From positions 6,324,001 to 6,388,000 of the forward strand of contig OZ255821.1 in NCBI GenBank assembly GCA_965277435.1: 64,000 nucleotides of DNA. The letters are read 5' to 3'. Below are positions 33,091 to 42,397 of this stretch, piece by piece. Position 1 is the first letter of the stretch, and every line of letters begins with the position of its first letter. Source of the DNA: Bog-105 sp965277435 (GTDB taxonomy: Bacteria; Acidobacteriota; Terriglobia; Bryobacterales; Bryobacteraceae). A program made the position numbers and the translations under genes. The notes below the pieces were generated by a model. It was not told the origin of the DNA. It was given only the letters and a program-made list of their open reading frames with translations, and ran no database searches.

Positions 33091-35547
33091 CTAGCGGTCG
33101 ATATCGCCCTGCACGATGCCGCGCCCGGACGTGCCGATGTACACGCGCCCGAATACGCGAGCATCCCCGGAAATCACGCGGGACGAACCATACTGGTGCG
33201 AAAAATCATTGATGCGAACGAAGGTCTTCCCGGCATCGATGGAACGGTAAACACATTGGCTCGAAAGGCTGATGAGATAGGTGATCACCTCGCTGTCGTC
33301 GCTAGGCGACTGCTGCGAACAACTCGAATCACCGGTCACCTGCCCGACCATGTAAATCGCCGGGTACTTGTATCCCGGAGCGTGCGCGCCAAAACCGAGC
33401 TGATAAGAAGGTTGAACTCCGCTGACCTGCTGGAAGGTCATTCCCGAATCGGTAGAGTGGAACAATCCGTTATAGGATGTGAGCCAAAGATCGCCCTCTG
33501 CCGCCGATGAGACGGACAGCGAAATCGCATAATCTGTCGGCGCCGACGCTTGAACGAAGTTATGGCCGCCATCGACGCTCACATAAATCGGCGTCTGGCC
33601 TTGCGGCCCATACTGAGGGTCGTATATATAGAGCTTTTTCGGATTGACACGATCGGAGTAGACGGAGAGTTGCGAGTAGTTATTAATCTGCGCAGGCGCG
33701 CCAGCGGCAGGAGTCCAGGTAGCGCCGTGGTTGATCGAAAAAGCCGGCTGCATGCCCACATCCGAGGAAATCCACAGCAGCGTTGATCCGTCGGCAGAAA
33801 CGGCAACAGAGCCGCCTCCCAGCTTCACGCCGGCCGGTTGAGTGGCAAAAGGCTGCCAGGTGACGCCGCCATCGGACGAGTACCCTCCCGCCTGCGTCTG
33901 GCCATAGGCGGGCGTCCCCACGCGGGCCATGATGAGTGGTTGCCGCTCGGCAAAATCGATGCTGGTGCCGGTGGTGAAACGCGGATTCGCCTGCTGGCCG
34001 GCCTTCGGGCTTTGATTCAGATCGAGGTGAGTGAACCCGCCCAGATCTCCCATCTGACTCAACAAATGCGCCGGGCCGGAGGGCGGACTGGCCAGCGCGG
34101 TCAGAACCGTTTCCTCAATTCCCGACGCGCCGATCGTCCAACGCGTGGCGTTGCCATGCACGGTTTCGCCGGTTGTAGTAGGCACGCCATCGGCATGTTG
34201 CACATCAAGAATTTCCCAAATCGTTTGCCCATCGCCATACAGGACGTGATTCGAGTCGAATGGATCCACCGCCAGGTGATTCAGCCAATTCCCGCCGTCC
34301 GCGTACGATTGGCCGAAATTGATCCAGGGCGACTTCTTGTTGCTTCGCATCGCGTTCGTCCCGAGGTTGAACCACGTGATGCCGGAATCGAGGGAGCGGA
34401 AAACATCGTCGTAGGGCGAGGGATAATACTTGTTCAAGGTGGTAACCATTACCGCATTGGGATGACGCGGATCGACGGCGACGGAACCGAAGCCATAGGC
34501 TCCGCCCGTCGGAGTGGTTTGCGGAGGCGTAATGTTTTTCCAGGTTCCCTGGGGATTGCTCGCCGCCGGCAGAGAGTACGCCCAGACCTGACCGGCATTC
34601 GGACCGTAGGGGCCAGAGTGGTCGCAGGAGGGCGCACAGCCGGCTGTGGTGTTCACGCCATATGTGACATAGAGAATGCCGTTTACAAAATCAAGGGCCG
34701 TAGCGTTCGGGTAATAACCGGTGGGTTGTCCGGGAACGGGCGCGAATTTCACGCCGCCATCGCTCGAGACATAAAGGCTGGAAAATAAGCCGGTGCCGGG
34801 GCTCGAGACGCCGATATAAACGGTTTTTGCGTTCCCGTTGGACGCCGCGCCGCCTGCGGGAAGGAAGTCCTCAAAGACCACGCCCACCTCGGGATCCTCC
34901 GGGTTGCTGGTTGGTCCTTTGACAGGAAAGCCTGCCACCTGCTTCCAGGTATGTCCCCCGTCTTGCGATTCCTGCAGACCATTCAGACGAGTGCCGAGAT
35001 ACAAATGCCGGCCGTTAAGGGGATCGATCACCAGACGTTCCCCGATGTTACGCCCGATGTCGTTGCTGCCCAGTTTGAAAGGCAGCGGAACCGGCGTGAA
35101 ATGGTTCCCCTGGTCGTCCGAGATCAGAATAGCGCCGTTATCGCCATATGAATCGACATACGTGCCGACCGCGAGAATCAGGCGATCCGGGTTATTCGGA
35201 TCAAGCGCCAGGCTCTCGACGCCTATGTCGAAACCAGAATAGAAGCTGCCGACGAAGTCCAGCAGTGGAACCCAATGCTTATCCTGCATATCCGCGCTCC
35301 AGCGATAGGCGCCGCCCACATCCGTCTTGGCATATTTGAGCCCGGGATGCGCGGGATGGAAATAAACACCATCCACGAAACCGCCACCCACGATACGGAC
35401 GTTCTTCCAGCGGTAGCTTTGCGCGGCGGTGGGGGCCACGGTCAAAGATCGATCAGCATTTTCTTGGGTCTGGCCGGAAAGACAGCAAGCGGCCGCAAAT
35501 AGAAATAGACCCGCAACGGGGTGCAGATGTCGCAAACGGGGCGTCAT
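33091..35547 (-). CDS. GH74-like secreted glycosyl hydrolase (xyloglucanase type)
   Basis: 818 residues with a signal peptide (LFLFAAACCLSGQ). The N-terminal propeller opens with VGGGFVDGVYFHPAHPGLKY and AKTDVGGAYRWSAD, the hallmark of GH74 xyloglucan-active enzymes, whose TDxGGAYRW Asp is catalytic. Further matches: GVESLALDPNNPDRLILAVG, SDDQGNHF and QDGGHTWKQV (Asp-box/BNR repeats), NIGERLVIDPLNGRHLYLGT. Length (two seven-bladed domains) is normal. It probably acts on plant or algal beta-glucans outside the cell, but some GH74-like proteins have lost activity. Convergent with the YncE-like gene. Confidence 0.85.
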   Translation of the reverse strand: MTPRLRHLHPVAGLFLFAAACCLSGQTQENADRSLTVAPTAAQSYRWKNVRIVGGGFVDGVYFHPAHPGLKYAKTDVGGAYRWSADMQDKHWVPLLDFVGSFYSGFDIGVESLALDPNNPDRLILAVGTYVDSYGDNGAILISDDQGNHFTPVPLPFKLGSNDIGRNIGERLVIDPLNGRHLYLGTRLNGLQESQDGGHTWKQVAGFPVKGPTSNPEDPEVGVVFEDFLPAGGAASNGNAKTVYIGVSSPGTGLFSSLYVSSDGGVKFAPVPGQPTGYYPNATALDFVNGILYVTYGVNTTAGCAPSCDHSGPYGPNAGQVWAYSLPAASNPQGTWKNITPPQTTPTGGAYGFGSVAVDPRHPNAVMVTTLNKYYPSPYDDVFRSLDSGITWFNLGTNAMRSNKKSPWINFGQSYADGGNWLNHLAVDPFDSNHVLYGDGQTIWEILDVQHADGVPTTTGETVHGNATRWTIGASGIEETVLTALASPPSGPAHLLSQMGDLGGFTHLDLNQSPKAGQQANPRFTTGTSIDFAERQPLIMARVGTPAYGQTQAGGYSSDGGVTWQPFATQPAGVKLGGGSVAVSADGSTLLWISSDVGMQPAFSINHGATWTPAAGAPAQINNYSQLSVYSDRVNPKKLYIYDPQYGPQGQTPIYVSVDGGHNFVQASAPTDYAISLSVSSAAEGDLWLTSYNGLFHSTDSGMTFQQVSGVQPSYQLGFGAHAPGYKYPAIYMVGQVTGDSSCSQQSPSDDSEVITYLISLSSQCVYRSIDAGKTFVRINDFSHQYGSSRVISGDARVFGRVYIGTSGRGIVQGDIDR

Positions 35548-35742
35548 GGTTGCTTTACGCCGGCATCAGGATTTTGGTTTCGTCGAAAGAAGTGGCGCGC
35601 CCGGAAAAGATGTGACTCATCTTCCTCTGTCGCGCCGGAACGTCGCAGAAAGGTCGAGTGCGGGGCGGCGAACTCGACCGGTCAGCTCGCAGTGAACAGA
35701 CCCGTGTGGGTCTCAGGTTAAAGAAATGACTGCGGCAGACCA

Positions 35743-35866
35743 CTAATAGCGTTTTGGTCGCCAAACCGCGTCCGCTTTCCAAGCTGAACGGCCGTCCGCC
35801 TGCACTACCTCATAGCCAACCTGCAGCAACACTTGCAAATCCTCCACCGCCCTGCTCAGATCCCAA
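35743..35866 (-). pseudogene. 3' fragment of an M28 peptidase gene
   Basis: Encodes DLSRAVEDLQVLLQVGYEV and ADAVWRP before a stop, closely matching the last ~40 codons of the intact M28 gene at 39019-40659. The match ends abruptly at TCCCAA (35866). Confidence 0.85.
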
Positions 35867-35927
35867 GCGGCCACCCCCGCCGAGGCCCGCTGGGTCGTTT
35901 AGCATTCTCGAAGTCGGTAAGTAAGCG
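35867..35927 (+). pseudogene. 3' fragment of a YncE-like propeller gene
   Basis: Matches the last ~65 bases of the gene ending at 33045 (CCGAGG, GTCGTTTAGCATTCTCGAAG, stop TAA), with a seven-base deletion. It abuts the M28 fragment with no base between. The surrounding 35548-35742 stretch holds only the upstream region of the GH74-like gene. Confidence 0.8.
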
Positions 35928-35980
35928 AGTGATCCGGGTGGGAACGTCAAGAGTTGGTCAATTCATCGTCCCAACTCATC

Positions 35981-36193
35981 CTAGTCCTCCAGATCGATGT
36001 GCGCTTGACGTAGAATGCTGCGCAGTGTACCGATCGAAACCTCGGATTTCTTAGGCACAATCGCGGTATCAACCACGTCATCCAGATGCCTCACGAACTT
36101 GCCATGGCTACCTTTCTGGCTAGTTTCGACAAAGCCTGCCGCCTCTAGCCGTCGCTTGATCTCTCGGAACGGCTCCGGCTTAAGCCGCCCCAA
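35981..36193 (-). CDS. hicA: HicA-type mRNA interferase toxin
   Basis: 70 residues from TTG 36193, which has GAGG at a proper distance upstream. dsRBD-like HicA fold: FREIKRRLEAAGF, then the catalytic histidine in QKGSHGKFVRH, then VPKKSEVSIGTLRSILRQAHI. It cleaves mRNA in translation-independent fashion when free of HicB. Its start lies 14 bases inside the hicB gene, so the two are translationally coupled. A longer in-frame ORF upstream exists only because it is antisense-free overlap with hicB and is not family sequence. Confidence 0.85.
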   Translation of the reverse strand: MGRLKPEPFREIKRRLEAAGFVETSQKGSHGKFVRHLDDVVDTAIVPKKSEVSIGTLRSILRQAHIDLED

Positions 36194-36386
36194 CCTTAAC
36201 CTCAATGGTGCGAATTTGCGGTAAGCGAGTGGCCTGGGGAGGCTCGAAGTGAAGTTCCAGAGCCTCGCCCAAATTGGCGAGCGCCTCTTCCTCGGTCGCG
36301 CCTTGGCTGGCAATATCCACCTCCAGGCACTGCGAGACGAACCAATTCCCTTCACGCCAAACGGTCGCAGCAAACGGTCGCGTCAT
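36180..36386 (-). CDS. hicB: HicB-type antitoxin
   Basis: 68 residues, short HicB (partial RNase H fold) without a C-terminal helix-turn-helix extension: FAATVWREGNWFVSQCLEVDIASQG-ATEEEALANLGEALEL, then a brief tail. It lies ahead of and overlaps hicA; antitoxin-first order differs from the classical hicAB order in E. coli but is common for short HicB proteins. Without its own DNA-binding domain, autoregulation may be weak or carried out by another protein. Confidence 0.85.
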   Translation of the reverse strand: MTRPFAATVWREGNWFVSQCLEVDIASQGATEEEALANLGEALELHFEPPQATRLPQIRTIEVKVGAA

Positions 36387-36437
36387 GACGGTATTCTTTC
36401 ATAGGGCGACTGGGCTTTAACAGCCGGCACTTGTCCA

Positions 36438-37368
36438 TCAACTTGCCGGCAAAGAATGTCGCTCTAACGCACCACGATCCCATTTTGTCAGCTTTGCGGC
36501 CGCCCCATAAGAACTCTGCAAAAACTGGAGCAACGCCTCTTCGGGTGATTTCTCTCCGCGCAGATCGTCATAACGCAAAATAAACTCGCCCAGCTTTGCG
36601 TCATACCTGGCCGCCTTCGGCTCGATAGCTTCGTCCGCTAGTCCCGCCGGCACAGGCGCCGCATAACAATAGAAAGCGGCTTCGCCATAACCGCCGTTCC
36701 CGGGCCAGAAGCCGGTGCTGATCACCTCGTGAGAATAGGCTTCTCGCGTAATTTTGTCGACGCCTTCTTTGGGCGGGGCTACGCGTCCCGAGAAGCGCGT
36801 CACCGCCAGATCAAAGCTCCCCTAAAAGAAGTGCACCGGACTGATCTTGCCGATAAACCGCGAAGAAAATTGCGCGAACACCTGTTCAACCTGCACCAGA
36901 ATGCGCCAAAACCGGTGCGCGCACTCGGCATCATAGGAAGCATGCTCATGGTCTTCCGCAAAAGGGATCGGAGCAGGCAATTCGACCGGCACCGGATGGA
37001 TTGGAACGGTTACACCCAGCGCCCCCAGACTCCGCTCGTATTCAGCGGAAAAACTGCGGGCGCAGCGGCAAGCACAGCATCGCGCCAGTGCTCAGGCGAA
37101 AACGCAGGTCGTGACTCACGAAATCGAATTCGACCTCGAGAAGTTCACGCTGGTAAGGCATAGCCGAAGTACTCAGGCCTCGGGCGCTCACGTACAGCGG
37201 GACGTTCCACCAATGCGCCTGGATCGGGCTGAGTGCCAGCCGCGTCTTACCCACAATCTGGGTCCACATGTGCACCGTCTCCGCGGGCTTCTGCCATTCA
37301 CTCCATTTCAGATCAGGCCAGCTGTTTGCAGCCGCTTGCAATTCGTTCACATCCCCCCTACTCTGCAT
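36438..37368 (-). pseudogene. DUF5996 family gene broken by a frameshift and a nonsense codon
   Basis: The N-terminal frame (WPDLKWSEWQKPAETVHMWTQ, KTRLALSPIQAHWWNVPLYV) ends at LRPQFF near 37045 where a T/C run shifts frame. The middle part continues in another frame: EYERSLGALGVTVPIHPVP, DHEHASYDAECAHRFWRIL, FIGKISPVHFF. There TAG (about 36815) replaces the usual Trp of HFFWGSFDLAVTRFSG. The C-terminal frame (REAYSHEVISTGFWPGNGG) is intact to the end. Start overlaps the TMEM175-like stop by 11 bases. Two independent lesions make a sequencing error unlikely. Confidence 0.85.
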
Positions 37369-38008
37369 CCATCATTCGTGGTTTCTTCGAAGGCAAGAGA
37401 TACATCATCGTCAAGACGATGCAAATTCCCAGGCCAATCCGATAATTCCAGTGCGCCACAACCAGCGCGCCGGTATAGATGAGGCTCGATGCCGCATACT
37501 GCCGCCGTAAATGTCTGATGAAATCGCGAGTGAGATTCCTGTCGATCAGTCTGTGTCCCTGGCTCGCATATAACCACATTGCTAGAAATGTAACCGCGGG
37601 CAGAAGCAGCCCGAACGCATAGAACATGACCGCCGTGCTGGCGTCGCTTGCGATGCCGACATAGCGGCTCAGCACGGCCGTCGGGAATGGCAGGAACGAT
37701 ATCGACAGCAGGAATGCCAGGTTCAAGAGATTAAACGAATGATTCGTATGTTTGTAAAAACGGAAGATGTAATGGTGATTCGCCCAGTAGATGCCGACGA
37801 TAACGAAACTCATCAGATAGGCCATATAGGAAGGCCACAGACTGCGTAAGGCATTTGCCAGCGGCGGCGGAGCGGCGGAACGCGACTCCGGAATCGCGAG
37901 TTCGAGAACCAGCAGTGTGATCGCAATCGAGAATACACCGTCGCTGAAGACCTCCAGGCGCTGCGTGGTCAACGAGTCAGAGTTCTCGCTATGAGCTTCC
38001 GGAATCAT
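37358..38008 (-). CDS. TMEM175-family (DUF1211) potassium channel-like protein
   Basis: 216 residues from ATG 38008. The first membrane helix has the family filter motif: RLEVFSDGVFSIAITLLVLE (FSDGxxxIxxT). About six membrane helices follow, e.g. YMAYLMSFVIVGIYWANHHY and LLNLAFLLSISFLPFPTAVL. Bacterial TMEM175 proteins form leaky tetrameric K+ channels in the inner membrane. The frame is open 12 codons further upstream to a TTG, with no better ribosome site. Divergent from the LysR gene, which may control it. Confidence 0.88.
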   Translation of the reverse strand: MIPEAHSENSDSLTTQRLEVFSDGVFSIAITLLVLELAIPESRSAAPPPLANALRSLWPSYMAYLMSFVIVGIYWANHHYIFRFYKHTNHSFNLLNLAFLLSISFLPFPTAVLSRYVGIASDASTAVMFYAFGLLLPAVTFLAMWLYASQGHRLIDRNLTRDFIRHLRRQYAASSLIYTGALVVAHWNYRIGLGICIVLTMMYLLPSKKPRMMDAE

Positions 38009-38092
38009 ACGTGATTCTACCGGCAGAATGCCTGCGGCGTCCAATGCTATTACTGATTGCTCAGTGATACCATTTTTGGCGGACAGCTCTCA

Positions 38093-39018
38093 ATGCCCAG
38101 TTCTGTTTCTCTCCGCCAAATGGAGAGCTTTATCGCCGTGGCGGAAGATCTCAATTTCGGCCGTGCCGCCCGACGCCTCCACATTGCGCAGCCGCCTTTA
38201 TCCCGCCAGATTCAGTCCCTAGAATCAGCCCTTGGTATCGTTCTGTTCCGCCGCAACCGGCGGCACGTCGAGCTTACCGATGCCGGGCAGGTATTCCTGC
38301 GCGACACGCGAGCCGTCCTGCAACTCGTGGCATCGGCCCTTGAGAACGTGCAGCAGGCTGCTCACGGAGAAGGTGGTCATCTCAGCATCGGGTTTGAAGG
38401 AGTAGCCCTCTACGATGTGATCCCGCGCTCCGTCAAGGCCTTTCAAGATAAGTATCCTGGCATCAACGTGACGCTGCACGACATGAGCAGCGCCGAGCAA
38501 ACCGCCGCGTTGCATCAGGCCGCATAGCGATCGGTTTTGTCGCCGGAAAAGTGAAAGACTCTAAAATCGCGAACGAGATCGTGTTAAGTGAACCCGTCAC
38601 GCTGGCGCTTCCGGCCACGCATCCCTTATCCAGGCACAAAGTCGTTCCCGTGTGTGCGCTGGCCGGCGAGCCCATTCTCATGTGTCCGCGCCGCCACAAT
38701 CCAGCCATGTACGATCACTTGCTGAGCATGTGCCACCGTGCCGGTTTTAATCCAAAGATCGTTCATCAACCCGCTGAAATGCAACTGGTGCTGGGTTTCA
38801 TCGCCTCAGGCCTGGGCGTCGCGATAGTTCCTGCCGCGCTTCAAAAGCTGCGCCGCTCCGACGTTGTTTACCGACCCATGCGCCCCGCCGGGCCGACTAC
38901 TGAACTCTCGCTCATTCGCCTCAAGAGCAACGATTCGCTTCTCGTCTCGCGCTTCCGTCAGACTGTCAAAACGCTCACTAGCACCGCGGCTCGAAACGTC
39001 GTCACGATTGGTAAATAG
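38093..39018 (+). pseudogene. LysR-type regulator with a single-base frameshift
   Basis: The first frame has the LysR helix-turn-helix (LRQMESFIAVAEDLNFGRAA, AQPPLSRQIQSLESALGIVL) and the start of the effector domain (GEGGHLSIGFEGVALYDVI). It stops at ALHQAA (38525). The next frame resumes with RIAIGFVAGKV and completes the substrate-binding domain (HPLSRHKVVPVCALAGEPI, FIASGLGVAIVPAAL). A missing G in CATCAGGCCGC (expected CATCAGGGCCGC) explains the shift. It may be real inactivation or an assembly error. Stop adjacent to the convergent M28 gene. Confidence 0.85.
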
Positions 39019-40659
39019 CTACTGGCTTTTCGGCCGCCAAACCGCATCCGCCTTCCAACTCGGACGCCCGTCCGCCTGCGCCACCTCATAGCCAACCTGC
39101 AGCAACACTTGCAAGTCCTCCACCGCCCCGCTCAGATCCCAATCGGATTTTACTACGTCCGATGGCTGATGGTAATCATGATGGATGTATTGGTTCCGCT
39201 TTTCCAATCCGTAACCAGCCGGCTTCCCGCGATAGTCGATGCCTGGACTGGTTTCGAGCGACGGCACGCCCACCCTCGCAAACTCATAGTGGTCCGACCG
39301 AAAGTAGAACCCCTGCTCGGGCGCCGTATCGCCAGTCAGAACGCGTCCCTGCTGCGCAACTGCCTTTGCCGTCAAGTCGTCCAGGGTCGAATTGCCCAGC
39401 CCAACGATGCTGAGATCGCGCGTGCGGCCCCATCCCCAATTGCTGAAATAGTCCAGATTGATGTTGGCTACGGTCTGGCGTAACGGGTAGAGCGGGTGCT
39501 CGACATAATACTTTGCCCCGAGCAGACCCTTTTCTTCTGCTGTCGGCCACAGGAACAGAACAGTGCGGCGCGGTGAAGGATGGAGGCTGCGGAAAGCGCG
39601 CGCTAGTTCGAGGACTCCGGCGGTACCGGCAGCATTATCGCTGGCGCCGTGAAAGATCTGATTCCCAACCTGTCCGTGATGATCCCAATGGGCGCTGTAG
39701 ATGACATACTCGTTCTTCAACTGCGCAGCGCTGCCAGAGATCTTCGCCAGCACGTTGGCAGAGTCGATCTGGCGTACCTGATTCTTGATGTCGAAGGACG
39801 CTTGCCCCCGCAGCGGCACCGCATGAAAGCCCGGCTTGGCTGCCGCAGCGCGCAAACTTTCAAGATTTTGCCCCATAGCCGCGAACATTTCCTTCGCGCG
39901 ATCCATACCGAGCAACGCTTGCGCCTTGACTCTTTGGCGATCGTGCGTGTCCCGCAAAATCATGTTCTCGCGGCTGTAGTTCTGAAACAGATTTGCTCCC
40001 GCCTGTTGCATGGAGTAAAGCAGAATCACTGCGGCTGCGCCGTGCGCGTAGGCTGTGTCGAGTTTCGTGCCCGTACGTCCGTAATAAGTTAACGCTCGTC
40101 CCGCAAACATCTTGTCGTCGAGCTTAGAAGGGTCGTGCGGGTCCGCTACCGGCGGATCGCCGCTCAACATAACGACGGTTTTTCCGTGTACAGCGATGCC
40201 TGCATAATCGTCCCAGTGATACTCGGGCGCGATCACGCCGTGACCCACAAACACCAGGCCTGAGTCCTGCACCGCGACACTTTGGTCAGGTAAAACAGAC
40301 CACGCTACATAATCCTGACCGGCCGTAATCGCGACTTCTTTGCCGCCCGCCATCACGCGGAGGAGGCCCTTCGAATGCGTGCCCCAAAGCGGCACTCGCT
40401 GGATCCATTTACTATCCGGCGCACCCGGTTCGAGCCCGATCTGTTTACATTGCGAGACGAGATACGCGATGCTCTTCTCTTCGCCTGGAGTGCCCGGCAG
40501 TCGCCCCGCGTAAGCATCTGACGATAATTCTTTAATCGGCGCCAGCAGGCCTTGTGGAGTAATCAACGAAGCAACCTTCCTGAGGGCGGGAGACTCCGGA
40601 GCCGCACCCCAAGACAAACCAGTCAACGAGAGTAGAGAAAGCAAAATCCGTAATCGCAT
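39019..40659 (-). CDS. Secreted M28 aminopeptidase with PA domain
   Basis: 546 residues from ATG 40659, which gives a proper signal peptide (LRILLSLLSLTGLSWGAAP); the frame is open 30 codons upstream. PA-type insert (WDDYAGIAVHGKTVVMLSGD) and M28 zinc site: SAHWDHHG, HGASDNAAGTAGVLELA, LWPTAEEKGLLGAKYY, INLDYFSNWG, FRSDHYEFARVGVPSL and HHDYHQPSD. A duplicate of its last ~120 bases is preserved as a scar at 35743-35866. Likely works with other exported peptidases in protein scavenging. Confidence 0.9.
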   Translation of the reverse strand: MRLRILLSLLSLTGLSWGAAPESPALRKVASLITPQGLLAPIKELSSDAYAGRLPGTPGEEKSIAYLVSQCKQIGLEPGAPDSKWIQRVPLWGTHSKGLLRVMAGGKEVAITAGQDYVAWSVLPDQSVAVQDSGLVFVGHGVIAPEYHWDDYAGIAVHGKTVVMLSGDPPVADPHDPSKLDDKMFAGRALTYYGRTGTKLDTAYAHGAAAVILLYSMQQAGANLFQNYSRENMILRDTHDRQRVKAQALLGMDRAKEMFAAMGQNLESLRAAAAKPGFHAVPLRGQASFDIKNQVRQIDSANVLAKISGSAAQLKNEYVIYSAHWDHHGQVGNQIFHGASDNAAGTAGVLELARAFRSLHPSPRRTVLFLWPTAEEKGLLGAKYYVEHPLYPLRQTVANINLDYFSNWGWGRTRDLSIVGLGNSTLDDLTAKAVAQQGRVLTGDTAPEQGFYFRSDHYEFARVGVPSLETSPGIDYRGKPAGYGLEKRNQYIHHDYHQPSDVVKSDWDLSGAVEDLQVLLQVGYEVAQADGRPSWKADAVWRPKSQ

Positions 40660-40745
40660 GAATGCCGTTAGTAAGTAAAACTGAGTGTAGTCCAGGATCT
40701 CGCTTACGATGCGAGGACCTTTGAATTCTCTCAATCTTTTATCAA

Positions 40746-41135
40746 TCACGTTTGCGATTCCGCAACGCCTGGCTGTGTCTGCTCGTGAATTCGGATTCGA
40801 CCGGCCTCGATAATCCAGAGCCGACCCGCTATCTGCTCAACTGTCAACATAGTCAGGAATGCAGCAACAAGCCTCAGTAAAAGGTTTAGCGAAGCACTCC
40901 TGGGAAGACGGAGAACGGCGATCCCTGCAGTTCTATGCGGTGGAAAGTGAACAACATCCGCAAAGTCCAAATCAAGCGAGAGAAGGCAGCGCTGTTCCCG
41001 AATACACGCATGGTAAATTACCTCATCAGTCGCACCGCTGAGTTTCTCCTGTATGACGGTCTCGACATCATGCTTCGCTTGGAGGAAGAGTTCCACTGAT
41101 CGCGAATCGAGATTCTCGTCAAGTTTGAACTTCAC
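40746..41135 (-). CDS. DUF5615 PIN-like toxin
   Basis: 129 residues. PIN-like (Mut7-C type) nuclease fold with conserved acidic residues: MKFKLDENLDSRSVELF (DEN), VYHACIREQRCLLSLDLDFADV-type (LDLDFAD). Family members are presumed RNases acting as toxins with DUF433 antitoxins. Its start overlaps the DUF433 stop by four bases (ATGA). The last 20 residues overlap the upstream open region of the M28 gene but not its real start. Confidence 0.85.
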   Translation of the reverse strand: MKFKLDENLDSRSVELFLQAKHDVETVIQEKLSGATDEVIYHACIREQRCLLSLDLDFADVVHFPPHRTAGIAVLRLPRSASLNLLLRLVAAFLTMLTVEQIAGRLWIIEAGRIRIHEQTQPGVAESQT

Positions 41136-41374
41136 GCAGCACTACTACCGGGTAAGTCGACAAACCGTTCGCGACTCATCTCGGCACCGTAGGCGATGGC
41201 AGCAAGAACATCTTCACGTCTAAGTTGCGGGTAGTCGTCCAGGATCTCGTCGAGAGTTGCGCCTGACGCTAGAAAATCAAGCAGCAACGACACCCAAATC
41301 CGGGTGCCGCGAATGCACGGTTTGCCGAAGCAGATTTGTGGATCAATCGAGATTCTAGTCAGAAGCTCATTCAT
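41132..41374 (-). CDS. DUF433 antitoxin
   Basis: 80 residues from ATG 41374, with GGAG eight bases upstream. DUF433 pattern: RISIDPQICFGKPCIRGTRIW, LLDFLASGATLDEILDDYPQL-RREDVLAAIAY, a winged-helix-like DNA-binding antitoxin. It forms a two-gene toxin-antitoxin operon with the DUF5615 gene. Divergent from the HIBADH-like gene at 41504. Confidence 0.88.
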   Translation of the reverse strand: MNELLTRISIDPQICFGKPCIRGTRIWVSLLLDFLASGATLDEILDDYPQLRREDVLAAIAYGAEMSRERFVDLPGSSAA

Positions 41375-41503
41375 CAACGCTACTCCATTTCTCTCAGATT
41401 ATCAGCCGGTTCGTTATGAGAAGAAGGCTAGGCGCTCACGTCAGATACTATGCTTGCGTGCTGAAACAGTTAACGCTGGCGCGGGTCAGCCAAGAGAGGT
41501 GAT

Positions 41504-42394
41504 ATGAAGATCGGCTTTGTTGGATTGGGAAAGATGGGCACGGGGATGGCGCATAATCTGCTGGCGGCGGGACACGAACTGGTGGCCTACAATCGCTCGC
41601 GGGAGAAGGCCGAGGCACTGGGGCGAGAACGGGTGCGTGTGGTAAATTCGCCGGCGGAGGCGGCTCGTGGGGTAGAAGCGGTCGTTACTATGCTGGCTGA
41701 TGACGCGGCGTTGAATGACGTAGTGTTCGGCGCGGAAGGGCTCGCAGCCGGTCTGGAAAAGGGCGCGGTACATGTCTCTTCGAGTACGATCAGCCTGGCC
41801 CTCGCGAGACGGCTGGCGGAAGAACATGCGAACCGTGGGCAGGAATTCCTCAGCGCTTCGGTGTTTGGTCGACCCGACGCGGCCGAGGCAAAAAAGTTAA
41901 TCGTGGTGATGGCGGGGGAAGAGAAGACGGTCGAGCGCTGCCGTGCATTGGGAGAGGCGATCGGGCGGCAGACGTTTGTGGTGGGTTCTGAGCCGTGGCA
42001 GGCGAATGCGGTGAAACTTGCGGGGAACTTTATGATTGCGAGCATGCTCGAAAGTTTTGGAGGAGCGTTTGCGGTGATGGGCAAAGCCGGCATTGAGAGC
42101 CACACTTTTCTGGAGGTGATGGTCGAACTGTTCGGTTCGCCAATCTACAAAAATTATGGAACGAATATTGCGGATCAGAAATTTGAGCCGGCCGGATTTG
42201 CTTTGAGGCTGGGACTGAAGGATGTGAAGCTCGCGATGGAGGCAGCGGAAGCGTTAGAGGCCCCGCTGCCGGTGGCAAGTGTGATCCGCGATCATTTGAT
42301 CGATGCGTTGGCGCATGGGCAGGAGAAAATGGACTGGTCGAGCGTGGCGCTCGTAGCGGCGCGACATGCCGGATTGGCGAGTTCTAAGAGTTAG
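41504..42394 (+). CDS. 3-hydroxyisobutyrate dehydrogenase-like NAD(P)-dependent oxidoreductase
   Basis: 296 residues. N-terminal Rossmann domain with GFVGLGKMGTGMAHNLL and AYNRSREKAE (preference for NADP suggested by N-R-S), then a helical C-terminal domain with the catalytic Lys in NAVKLAGNFMIASML. It belongs to the beta-hydroxyacid dehydrogenase group (HIBADH, glyoxylate/succinic semialdehyde reductases); exact substrate not resolvable. AGAGAGGTGAT directly before ATG is a near-ideal ribosome site. Three bases separate it from the PEP mutase-like gene. Confidence 0.9.
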   Translation: MKIGFVGLGKMGTGMAHNLLAAGHELVAYNRSREKAEALGRERVRVVNSPAEAARGVEAVVTMLADDAALNDVVFGAEGLAAGLEKGAVHVSSSTISLALARRLAEEHANRGQEFLSASVFGRPDAAEAKKLIVVMAGEEKTVERCRALGEAIGRQTFVVGSEPWQANAVKLAGNFMIASMLESFGGAFAVMGKAGIESHTFLEVMVELFGSPIYKNYGTNIADQKFEPAGFALRLGLKDVKLAMEAAEALEAPLPVASVIRDHLIDALAHGQEKMDWSSVALVAARHAGLASSKS

Positions 42395-42397
42395 CTC

